Of a DNA stretch of 5,331 nt, positions 1-5,329 are shown piece after piece. Each line of letters starts with the position of its first letter. Position 1 is the first letter of the stretch. A program made the translations under genes and the position numbers. This DNA comes from Anaerolineales bacterium. Lineage in GTDB: Bacteria; Chloroflexota; Anaerolineae; Anaerolineales; DRMV01. The notes under the pieces are model-generated. The model did no database searches. It saw nothing but the letters and a program-made list of their open reading frames with translations, and was not told the origin of the DNA. The stretch covers positions 1-5,331 of the forward strand of contig JALSPT010000014.1 in the NCBI GenBank assembly GCA_026985785.1. Reading direction: 5' to 3'.

Positions 1-879
1 GCCAGCGCGCGCGAAAGCATCGCCGAGAACGTCCGCTTTGCCGAGGCCGTGCGCCGTCAGAGCGATTTCGGTACGCCCCAACAGCGCCTGGCGGCCACTT
101 TTGGCCTCCACGCCAGCCTCAGCCTGGATGAAGACACGCTGGACGCGGCCCGCGCGGCCTGCCCCGACGAAGTGGGCTTCCACATTCACGTCGCCGAGCA
201 CGAATCGGACGAGGACGACAGCCTCCGGCGCACCGGCACACGGGTAGTCGACCGCTTGTACCGCCACGGCATCCTCGGCGAGCGCACCATCGTGGCCCAC
301 GCCGTGCATGTGGATGCCCGTGAAATGACGCTGCTGGCCGAGACCGGCACCTGGGTGACCCATCAGCCGCGCTCCAACATGAACAACGCCGTGGGCGCGG
401 CGCGCGTGGAGGAGATGCTGCGCCTGGGCATCCGCGTCGGGCTGGGCACCGATGGCTTCCCCAGCGCGATGTGGGAAGAAGCCCGCTTTGCCTACATGCT
501 TCACAAACTGGCGGCCCGCGACCCGCGGCGGATGGGTGCAGACACCGTGATGCGCCTCCTGATCGAAAACAATCGCGCTCTCGCCAACCTCTACTTCCCC
601 GCTGCACCGCTGGGCGTGCTCGCGGAAGGCGCGGCTGCCGACATCATCCTGGTGGATTTCCACCCCCACACGCCCGTCACGGCGGGCAATCTACCGTGGC
701 ATCTGGTTTTCGGCGCTTACGAGCGGATGATCACCACTACGATCGTGGCCGGCCAGGTACTGATGCGCAACCGCCAGTTGCTCACCTTGGACGAGGAACG
801 CATTACCGAAGAAGCACGCGACAAAGCCCCGCAAGTATGGGCAACCTACCGCCAGTTCGTCCCTGCAGCCGAAAAATGA
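1..879 (+). CDS. ssnA: SsnA-like amidohydrolase (putative aminohydrolase), 5'-truncated by the window edge
   Basis: The reading frame is open from base 1 to a TGA at 877-879, giving 292 residues of a family usually about 440 long. Roughly 150 N-terminal residues, including the first HxH metal-binding motif, lie off the left edge. A GTG at 49 could be mistaken for a start, but conserved sequence (a RESIAENVRF-like stretch) runs upstream of it. Fragment residues show the metal-dependent hydrolase core: HIHVAEH (His61, His63, Glu66), AHAVH (His100, His103) and GLGTDG (Asp151). The SNMNNAVG stretch and the C-terminal WHLVFG...VAGQVLM segment resemble E. coli SsnA as I remember it. SsnA is a cytoplasmic putative aminohydrolase of unproven substrate. 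It is often encoded near selenium-dependent molybdenum hydroxylase or purine-catabolism genes, so such genes may lie upstream (inference). A guanine deaminase or TrzN/AtzB-type enzyme is the main alternative. All visible catalytic residues are present. Confidence 0.85.
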   Translation, partial: ASARESIAENVRFAEAVRRQSDFGTPQQRLAATFGLHASLSLDEDTLDAARAACPDEVGFHIHVAEHESDEDDSLRRTGTRVVDRLYRHGILGERTIVAHAVHVDAREMTLLAETGTWVTHQPRSNMNNAVGAARVEEMLRLGIRVGLGTDGFPSAMWEEARFAYMLHKLAARDPRRMGADTVMRLLIENNRALANLYFPAAPLGVLAEGAAADIILVDFHPHTPVTAGNLPWHLVFGAYERMITTTIVAGQVLMRNRQLLTLDEERITEEARDKAPQVWATYRQFVPAAEK

Positions 880-891
880 CAACTTTTGCTC

Positions 892-901
892 GCGGTATGA
901 T
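892..901 (+). promoter_or_regulatory. Candidate -10 promoter element for the small membrane-protein gene
   Basis: GCGGTATGAT lies in the 83-base gap between the SsnA-like gene and the small gene. It differs from the GCGGTATAAT at 5320-5329 by one base. A start of transcription near 908 would give a leader of about 55 bases. No good -35 box is visible 16-18 bases upstream. A second weak box, TATGCT at 911-916, is an alternative. No terminator is visible after the SsnA-like gene, so read-through from it is also possible. Confidence 0.33.
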
Positions 902-948
902 ACGGAAAAATATGCTAAACTCACACTGTGCTTTTCCACTTCCCAAGC

Positions 949-955
949 AAGGAGG
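949..955 (+). promoter_or_regulatory. Strong Shine-Dalgarno site fixing the start of the small gene
   Basis: AAGGAGG is separated by 7 bases from the ATG at 963. This picks 963 as the start and excludes the long upstream extension of the same frame, which overlaps the SsnA-like gene and has unlike composition. Confidence 0.85.
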
Positions 956-962
956 AATCCTG

Positions 963-1172
963 ATGGACAAAGAACATCTGCTCGACCTCATGCGCTTTTG
1001 GCTCTTTGGCACCTTCGTCATCGTGTTTGCCGCGGTGACCGCCTATTTGGGCATCTTTAGCAACCGCAACTGGTGGCTGGCCATCAAAGCCGGTTTCCCC
1101 ATCTGGGGGTTGGCTGCCATCATCGCCATCATCTGGTATTACGTCTACAAATGGTATCTCAACCGCAAATGA
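963..1172 (+). CDS. Small two-helix membrane protein, 69 residues, function unknown
   Basis: The protein starts MDKEHLLDLMRF and ends at a TGA. Two hydrophobic stretches, about residues 12-32 and 43-62, are joined by a short polar loop, SNRNWW (33-38). The C-terminal end is basic and aromatic (WYYVYKWYLNRK). It holds six Trp, five Tyr and six Phe in 69 residues, and no cysteine. I do not recognise a family with certainty. The spacing of the helices and the WW...WG pattern faintly recall the bacterial 2TM-domain proteins, but that is only an impression. Being Lys/Arg-rich at the C-terminus, it would by the positive-inside rule tend to place both ends in the cytoplasm. An excellent ribosome binding site, a possible promoter of its own and a terminator 15 bases after the stop support a genuine gene, probably transcribed alone or with the gene before it. 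Confidence 0.8.
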   Translation: MDKEHLLDLMRFWLFGTFVIVFAAVTAYLGIFSNRNWWLAIKAGFPIWGLAAIIAIIWYYVYKWYLNRK

Positions 1173-1187
1173 CCCCCAGCAGAACAC

Positions 1188-1222
1188 AAAAATCCCCGTG
1201 GCGAAAAACCACGGGGATTTTT
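1188..1222. terminator. Bidirectional rho-independent terminator between convergent genes
   Basis: A perfect 14-bp stem (1188-1201 with 1209-1222) closes a 7-base loop, CGAAAAA. The core is ATCCCCGTGG/CCACGGGGAT, and the outer arms are AAAAA and TTTTT. The hairpin therefore ends in a U-run whichever strand is read. It lies 15 bases after the stop of the small plus-strand gene and 17 bases after the stop of the minus-strand acyl-CoA dehydrogenase, so it can serve both. Confidence 0.93.
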
Positions 1223-1239
1223 CACTCTCCAGGAATGGT

Positions 1240-2406
1240 TTAGAACAACCCTGCCATGCTGCTGACCACCCGTCGGGCAATGACCAGCCGCTGGATCTCG
1301 CTGGTGCCCTCGCCGATGGTCATCAAACGGGTGTCGCGATACATCCGCTCGACCGGATACTCACGGCTGTAGCCATAGCCGCCGTGAATTTGAATGGCGT
1401 TGCGGGTGACCCGCTCGGCCATTTCGGAGGCGAAAAGCTTGGCCATGGCTGCTGCGTGGGTAAACGGCTTACCCTGGGCTTTGAGCCAGGCGGCGTGGTA
1501 AACCATTAGCCGGGCGGCGTGGATTTCGGTGGCCATGTCGGCCAGCATGAACTGGATAGCCTGCCGCGCCGAGAGGGGTTTGCCAAAGGTGATGCGTTGC
1601 TTGGCGTAGGCCACAGCCTCTTCGAAGGCCGCCTGCGCAATGCCCAGAGCCAGCGCGCCGATGCTAATGCGGCCACCATCCAACACCTGCAGGGTTTGGT
1701 ACATGCCCTGCCCCACCTCGCCCAGCAGGTTTTCGCGCGGCACACGCACGTTCTCGTAGGTGATGGCATGGCTGTGGGTGGTGCCTAACCCCATCTTCTT
1801 CTCTGGCGGCCCCACGTGCAACCCCGGCGTGCCGGTGGGCACCACGATCAGGCTAAGGCTGTGGCTGCTGCGCTCCGGCGAGGTGCGCACCAAGGTCACG
1901 ATGTAGTCGGCATCGCCGGAATTGGTGATCCACATTTTGCTGCCGTTGATCACCCAGTGGTCGCCCTCCAACTCTGCGTGGGTCTTCACGCCCTTGAGGT
2001 CGGAACCGGCATCGGGCTCGGTGAGCGCCAAAGCAGCCAGCCGGCCGGGTTGCCCACCTGTCACCCGGGGGAGAAAGCGCTTTTTCTGCTCCTCATTGCC
2101 GAACATCACGATCGGTGCACAGCCCAAGCCGTTGTGGGCAGCAACCACCAGCGCCGTGCCGCCGTCGGCCCAGCCGAGTTCTTCGATCGCCACGGCAAAA
2201 GCCAACGGATCCACCGCGCTGCCGCCATAGGCCTCCGGCACGCTCATCCCCAACAACCCCAATTGCTCGCCGCCCTTTTGCAATGCAGGCCACATGGTCT
2301 CTTCCCGTTCGTTATACTCGGCAGCGAACGGCTTGATCTCCTTGGCGGCGAAATCGTGAACGGCCTCGCGCCACATCTTGAGTTCCGGGCTGAAAGAAAA
2401 ATCCAT
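1240..2406 (-). CDS. Acyl-CoA dehydrogenase (short-chain / butyryl-CoA type)
   Basis: This 388-residue flavoprotein has the usual length for the family and is complete. It would catalyse FAD-dependent alpha,beta-oxidation of an acyl-CoA, passing electrons to an electron-transfer flavoprotein in the cytoplasm. The N-terminal helical domain is about 1-120 and the middle beta domain about 121-230. The middle domain carries the first family signature ALTEPDAGSDLKG (127-139) and the FAD-contacting MWITNSG (158-164). The C-terminal helical domain carries the second signature, Gln339 to Asp358, beginning QIHGGYGYSRE. The catalytic base is Glu366 in IGEGTSEIQR. The alternative base position used by isovaleryl-CoA and long-chain enzymes is Gly245, so a straight short- or medium-chain substrate, or a short branched one, is likelier. 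Substrate is not decidable from sequence. The ATG at 2406 is preferred over an in-frame extension of 12 residues because AGGAGG lies 5 bases before it. It follows the thioesterase gene on the same strand after 63 bases that contain a terminator-like hairpin. Confidence 0.96.
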   Translation of the reverse strand: MDFSFSPELKMWREAVHDFAAKEIKPFAAEYNEREETMWPALQKGGEQLGLLGMSVPEAYGGSAVDPLAFAVAIEELGWADGGTALVVAAHNGLGCAPIVMFGNEEQKKRFLPRVTGGQPGRLAALALTEPDAGSDLKGVKTHAELEGDHWVINGSKMWITNSGDADYIVTLVRTSPERSSHSLSLIVVPTGTPGLHVGPPEKKMGLGTTHSHAITYENVRVPRENLLGEVGQGMYQTLQVLDGGRISIGALALGIAQAAFEEAVAYAKQRITFGKPLSARQAIQFMLADMATEIHAARLMVYHAAWLKAQGKPFTHAAAMAKLFASEMAERVTRNAIQIHGGYGYSREYPVERMYRDTRLMTIGEGTSEIQRLVIARRVVSSMAGLF

Positions 2407-2411
2407 GATGT

Positions 2412-2417
2412 CCTCCT
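2412..2417 (-). promoter_or_regulatory. Shine-Dalgarno site fixing the acyl-CoA dehydrogenase start
   Basis: On the minus strand AGGAGG is followed by ACATC and then the ATG at 2406. It lies inside the possible 12-residue N-terminal extension, which argues against that longer form. MDFSFSPE is also a typical family N-terminus. Confidence 0.85.
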
Positions 2418-2440
2418 GAACAAAACTTGTAGGGAGAATC

Positions 2441-2465
2441 AAAAAGGCGCGCCTGCGGGCGCGCC
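2441..2465 (-). terminator. Intercistronic hairpin with U-tract (terminator or attenuator)
   Basis: Two copies of GGCGCGCC (2446-2453 and 2458-2465) flank a 4-base loop, giving an all-GC 8-bp stem. Read on the minus strand the stem is followed directly by TTTTT (complement of 2441-2445). It starts 4 bases after the thioesterase stop and ends 34 bases before the acyl-CoA dehydrogenase start. Each GGCGCGCC is itself a palindrome, so other pairings are possible. Form and position fit a rho-independent terminator of the thioesterase transcript, with partial read-through into the dehydrogenase gene. Confidence 0.8.
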
Positions 2466-2469
2466 GACT

Positions 2470-2970
2470 TCATGCCTTGGGTGGGGTAGGAAGGTCTTTC
2501 GGCACCATGTGTTCGGGCATCTTCACCAACACCGCTTCGCCCGTGACACAAGGCTCGCCGTTGGCATAGACCGTCGTTTCTACAACAACCTTGCGCTCTT
2601 TGAGTTCCTTGATCCGGCCACGGGCCTCGAGCGGCACGCCCAGCGGGGTAGGTTTGAGGTAGTTGACATGCAACGCGGCGGTGACAAAGCGCGGCACCGG
2701 GGCGTCGTCTCCCGGCTCGTGCCCGGCGGCGCGATAGGCTGCCAGCGCCGCGCTGCCGGTGCTGTGGCAGTCGATGAGCGAGGCCAGCAGGCCGCCATAG
2801 ACGAAGCCCGGAATGGCAATGTGATAAGGCTCCGGCGTGAAGCGGGTGACTGTCTCTTCGCCATCCCAACGGGTGCGGAAGTGGTGACCGTGCTGGTTGT
2901 AGCGCCCACAGCCGTAGCACCAGGCCAAATCGTCGGGATAATAATCTTGAATATAAGGTGAAACGGTCAT
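2470..2970 (-). CDS. PaaI-like hotdog-fold acyl-CoA thioesterase
   Basis: This protein of 166 residues would hydrolyse an acyl-CoA thioester to free acid and CoA in the cytoplasm. The substrate is not predictable. An N-terminal CYGCGRYNQHG segment (Cys18, Cys21) matches the CxxCGxxNxxG opening seen in one group of PaaI-like thioesterases. The hotdog central helix is FVYGGLLASLIDCHSTGSA (about 56-74), where Asp67 is the likely catalytic acid/base residue. Tyr58 stands where many relatives have His in an HGG motif. The strands HVNYLKPTPLG (101-111), LEARGRIKEL and VVVETTVYANGEPCVTGEAVLV follow in the order expected of the fold. The ATG at 2970 has AAAGGA (2978-2983) 7 bases upstream. A candidate promoter lies at 3004-3032. 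The gene runs towards the acyl-CoA dehydrogenase gene, which suggests a shared role in acyl-CoA metabolism (inference). Confidence 0.9.
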   Translation of the reverse strand: MTVSPYIQDYYPDDLAWCYGCGRYNQHGHHFRTRWDGEETVTRFTPEPYHIAIPGFVYGGLLASLIDCHSTGSAALAAYRAAGHEPGDDAPVPRFVTAALHVNYLKPTPLGVPLEARGRIKELKERKVVVETTVYANGEPCVTGEAVLVKMPEHMVPKDLPTPPKA

Positions 2971-3003
2971 GGTTTCATCCTTTGCGAGAAGGGGTGAAAG
3001 ACG

Positions 3004-3032
3004 ATTTTATTCTATACCATCTGACGAAACAA
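3004..3032 (-). promoter_or_regulatory. Candidate sigma70-type promoter of the thioesterase gene
   Basis: On the minus strand TTGTTT (3032-3027) is followed after 17 bases by TAAAAT (3009-3004). The overlapping string GGTATAGAAT (3018-3009) gives an alternative -10 box, TAGAAT. Transcription would begin near 2997, leaving a leader of about 27 bases with the ribosome binding site at 2978-2983. The -35 box matches consensus at only three positions. The rest of the 150-base gap between the two genes holds a purine-rich stretch (about 3031-3049) and the CLC terminator. Confidence 0.45.
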
Positions 3033-3063
3033 CAGGGGGAGGAAAGGGCTGCTTTTTGGGCAC

Positions 3064-3090
3064 AAAAGCCGCGGCAAGATGCCGCGGCTT
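3064..3090 (-). terminator. Rho-independent terminator of the CLC gene
   Basis: An 11-bp perfect stem, AAGCCGCGGCA paired with TGCCGCGGCTT (3066-3076 with 3080-3090), closes a 3-base loop. On the minus strand it is followed by a short U-run (TTTT including two stem bases) and lies 30 bases after the CLC stop codon. On the plus strand there is no T-run, so it acts in one direction only. The U-run is short, so efficiency may be moderate. Confidence 0.75.
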
Positions 3091-3120
3091 CCCTATGCAA
3101 AATGCTTCGGCTGGCTCTTT

Positions 3121-5253
3121 TCAGGTTGCTGGCGGCGGCGATTCCTCCTGCTGCGGGGCGGCTTCGGGAGGGGCATTGAGCGTTTCCCAGAGGTGCTCCA
3201 GGGCTTCAGCGTCATCCTGCCGCGCCAACAGCGTGAGGGTGTCGCCCGCGGCCAGCACGGTATCGCCGTGGGGAAGCACCGTTTGGCCGCCGCGTTCGAT
3301 ATGGATGAGCAGGAAATCGTCGGGGATGTGGATTTCGGCCAGGCTTTTGCCCACCAGGGGCGAATCGGGGGCGACGACGAAGCGGGCCACCGAAGTGCCC
3401 GGCGGTGCACCCGGCAGTTCACCCACGGCAAAACCACGCCGCACCATCCCCAGTTCGTAGGCGTGGATGATGTCGTTGCGTCGGATGACACCCAGCAGTT
3501 TGTGCGGGTTTTTGCGATCCACCACCGGCAGGCGGGAGATATCACGCGGCGCCATCCGCTGCGCGACGTCGCGCAGGGTTTCTTCCGGATAGGCTACCAC
3601 CACCGACCGGACGGCGATGTCGCGCACCTTGAGATGGGGATCGGGGTGGCCATTCTTCCCTGTAGCACGCCGGTAGTCGGCCAACGAGACAATGCCCCAC
3701 AGATTACCACGGTTGTCCACCACGGGAAAGGCATGCGTGTTGGTCTGCAGGAAAAGCCCCCCCAGGCTGCTGGCCGGAATATCGGGCGAGACGGTGATGG
3801 GGTTGGGCTCCATCACCTCGGCCACCTTGACCGAAGCCAGCACATCCATGTCGCGCCCGCGGAACAACCGAATGCCTCGCCGCACCAGTTTGAGGGTGTA
3901 GATGGATTCCGGTTCCATCCGCTCGGCCACCACCACAGCAACCACGACGGCAGCCATCAAGGGAAGCAAGATACGATAATCATCTGTCAGCTCAAACACG
4001 ATCATGATGGCGGTCAGCGGAGCGCGTGCCGCGGCAGCGAACACAGCGGCCATTCCCACCGTGGCATAAGAGCCCGCACCGGCGGCAATGGTGGGCAGCA
4101 ACTTGTGCACCACCCAGCCAAACGTGCCCCCTGTCATCGCACCCATGAACAGCGCCGGCGCAAACACGCCACCGGAGTTGCCCGCCCCCAGCGTCAACGA
4201 GGTTGCCACCAATTTAAGCACCACCAAAGCCACCATCAGCGTCAACGAGAGGTTGCCCAGCAGGGCATCTTCAATCACGGGAAAGCCCGAACCGAACACA
4301 TGGGGCAAATTTTGATGCAGCGGCACATCCAGCCGCAGTTCATCGGTTGGGACGAAGCCCAGACCCAACACCTGGGGATAGACAAAGCCTAAAATGCCCA
4401 GCAGCAGTGCCCCAGCAGCAGGTTTGGCCCAGGACGGGAAGTTCCAATGATCAAAAAGGTCTTCGGTGAAATACAGCACGCGAATGAAAGCCACGCCAAC
4501 AGCCGCCCCCAGTACACCCAGCAGCAGATAAATCAAAATTTCCCACGGGCTGCGGGTGGCGTAAAAGGGAATGCTGAAAGCCGGACGATTCCCCAGGAAC
4601 ATGCGGGCGACCGTGCTGGCCATCACCGCTGAGAGCACGACGCTGCTCAGGTCGCGCAACGCCATTTCGCCCAAAATGACCTCCAGGGCGAACAGAACCC
4701 CGGCGATGGGGGCGTTGAAGGTGGCGGCGATACCGGCAGCAGCCCCCGCAGCCACCAGGTTGCGAGTGCGGCTTTCGGAAAAATGGAGCCATTGCGCCAG
4801 GGTGGAGCCGAAGGCCGCGCCCACCTGCACGATCGGCCCTTCGCGCCCCGCCGAACCACCGGAGCCAATGCAGGCTGCCGAAGCAGCCACTTTCGCCACC
4901 ACCACCCGCGGGCGAATGCGTGCCCCCCGCAAGGCAATGGCCTCCATCACTTCAGGCACCCCATGCCCTTTGGCCTCCGGCGAAAAAAAAGCAATGATAG
5001 GCCCCGCTATCAGGCTACCCAACACCGGCGCCACGATGTACCAGCCACGGCCAAGTTCAGGCCATACCTTCGGCAGATGAAAATACAACCCCCGCTCCAC
5101 CCACGAAATCAACTCAATGAAAAACACCGCCCCCACGGCCGTTCCAGCGCCGATCAACGCCGCCAACAACAACCAGGCAAGCATTCCCGAGGCATGCACC
5201 CGGTCCAGAAAGTGTTCCCACCACACGATGCGAGGTGCTGGCGTTTCTTGCAA
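3121..5253 (-). CDS. CLC-family chloride channel/transporter with CBS pair and TrkA_C domain
   Basis: The protein has 710 residues counted from a TTG start. The membrane part (about 22-445) carries the CLC motifs: GHGVPE (96-101, usually GSGIPE), GREGP (136-140) with the gating Glu138, FNAPIAGVLFALEV (179-192), GNSGGVFAP (358-366) and a pore Tyr452 in ESIYTLKL. The position of the proton glutamate of exchangers (Glu203 in E. coli ClcA) is Val192, as in animal chloride channels. Two CBS domains follow (about 477-530 and 543-600), which in other proteins bind adenine nucleotides. A TrkA_C/RCK_C domain comes next (about 619-691; VGKSLAEIHIP, DTVLAAGDTLTLL). The tail is Pro/Glu-rich. It would move chloride or another anion across the cytoplasmic membrane as a homodimer, with the cytosolic domains sensing a ligand. 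Whether it is a channel or a proton exchanger is open. The gene has its own -10 box and terminator and looks monocistronic. Confidence 0.95.
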   Translation of the reverse strand: MQETPAPRIVWWEHFLDRVHASGMLAWLLLAALIGAGTAVGAVFFIELISWVERGLYFHLPKVWPELGRGWYIVAPVLGSLIAGPIIAFFSPEAKGHGVPEVMEAIALRGARIRPRVVVAKVAASAACIGSGGSAGREGPIVQVGAAFGSTLAQWLHFSESRTRNLVAAGAAAGIAATFNAPIAGVLFALEVILGEMALRDLSSVVLSAVMASTVARMFLGNRPAFSIPFYATRSPWEILIYLLLGVLGAAVGVAFIRVLYFTEDLFDHWNFPSWAKPAAGALLLGILGFVYPQVLGLGFVPTDELRLDVPLHQNLPHVFGSGFPVIEDALLGNLSLTLMVALVVLKLVATSLTLGAGNSGGVFAPALFMGAMTGGTFGWVVHKLLPTIAAGAGSYATVGMAAVFAAAARAPLTAIMIVFELTDDYRILLPLMAAVVVAVVVAERMEPESIYTLKLVRRGIRLFRGRDMDVLASVKVAEVMEPNPITVSPDIPASSLGGLFLQTNTHAFPVVDNRGNLWGIVSLADYRRATGKNGHPDPHLKVRDIAVRSVVVAYPEETLRDVAQRMAPRDISRLPVVDRKNPHKLLGVIRRNDIIHAYELGMVRRGFAVGELPGAPPGTSVARFVVAPDSPLVGKSLAEIHIPDDFLLIHIERGGQTVLPHGDTVLAAGDTLTLLARQDDAEALEHLWETLNAPPEAAPQQEESPPPAT

Positions 5254-5255
5254 GA

Positions 5256-5265
5256 CCTCCTCCTT
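5256..5265 (-). promoter_or_regulatory. Shine-Dalgarno site fixing a TTG start for the CLC gene
   Basis: On the minus strand AAGGAGGAGG is followed by TC and the TTG at 5253. Counted from AAGGAGG the spacing is 5 bases. The frame is open to a further TTG at 5289, but that codon has no such site. It also falls at about the transcription start predicted from the TATAAT at 5300-5295, and the added 12 residues would be encoded across the ribosome binding site. No ATG or GTG is as well placed. Confidence 0.75.
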
Positions 5266-5294
5266 CGAGCAAATGGTCAGACAATCCAACGCCC

Positions 5295-5300
5295 ATTATA
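5295..5300 (-). promoter_or_regulatory. Candidate -10 box for the CLC gene
   Basis: A perfect TATAAT on the minus strand, in the context GTTGTATAATG. It would start transcription near 5288 and give a leader of about 35 bases before the TTG at 5253. No convincing -35 box is seen at 16-18 bases upstream; that region is CCGCCC. Confidence 0.5.
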
Positions 5301-5319
5301 CAACGAATTGAAAAGAAGG

Positions 5320-5329
5320 GCGGTATAAT
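5320..5329 (+). promoter_or_regulatory. Candidate -10 box for a divergent gene beyond the right edge
   Basis: GCGGTATAAT contains a perfect TATAAT on the plus strand, 23 bases from the opposite-facing TATAAT of the CLC gene. The -35 region falls at about 5301-5306 (CAACGA), a poor match. Any transcript would start just past the end of the window, so the gene it serves is not visible. Confidence 0.35.

Noticed and set aside
922..930. Short near-palindrome CACACTGTG in the leader of the small gene, a possible operator
   Set aside because: Nine bases with 4-base arms are expected often by chance, and there is no second copy nearby.
471..962. In-frame extension of the small gene back into the SsnA-like gene
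   Set aside because: The extension is a shadow of the SsnA-like gene, and the strong ribosome binding site at 949-955 points to the ATG at 963.
2446..2465. GGCGCGCC pair as a direct repeat or recombination site
   Set aside because: The two copies are self-complementary and followed by a T-run on the minus strand, so a terminator stem explains them better. No mobile gene is near.
1816..2961. Long plus-strand open frame (381 codons) opposite the acyl-CoA dehydrogenase and thioesterase
   Set aside because: It lies antisense to two clearly conserved genes, runs across their gap, and its His/Arg/Gln-rich composition is typical of the reverse complement of GC-rich coding DNA. No ribosome binding site or family motif was seen.
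3097..3105. Small inverted repeat GCAAAATGC near the CLC stop
   Set aside because: The stem is only three bases, and a much stronger terminator lies 7 bases away.
3079..4392. Long plus-strand open frame (437 codons) opposite the CLC gene
   Set aside because: It is antisense to an unmistakable CLC protein. The predicted product is rich in His, Gln and Gly with no recognisable motif, as expected from a shadow frame.
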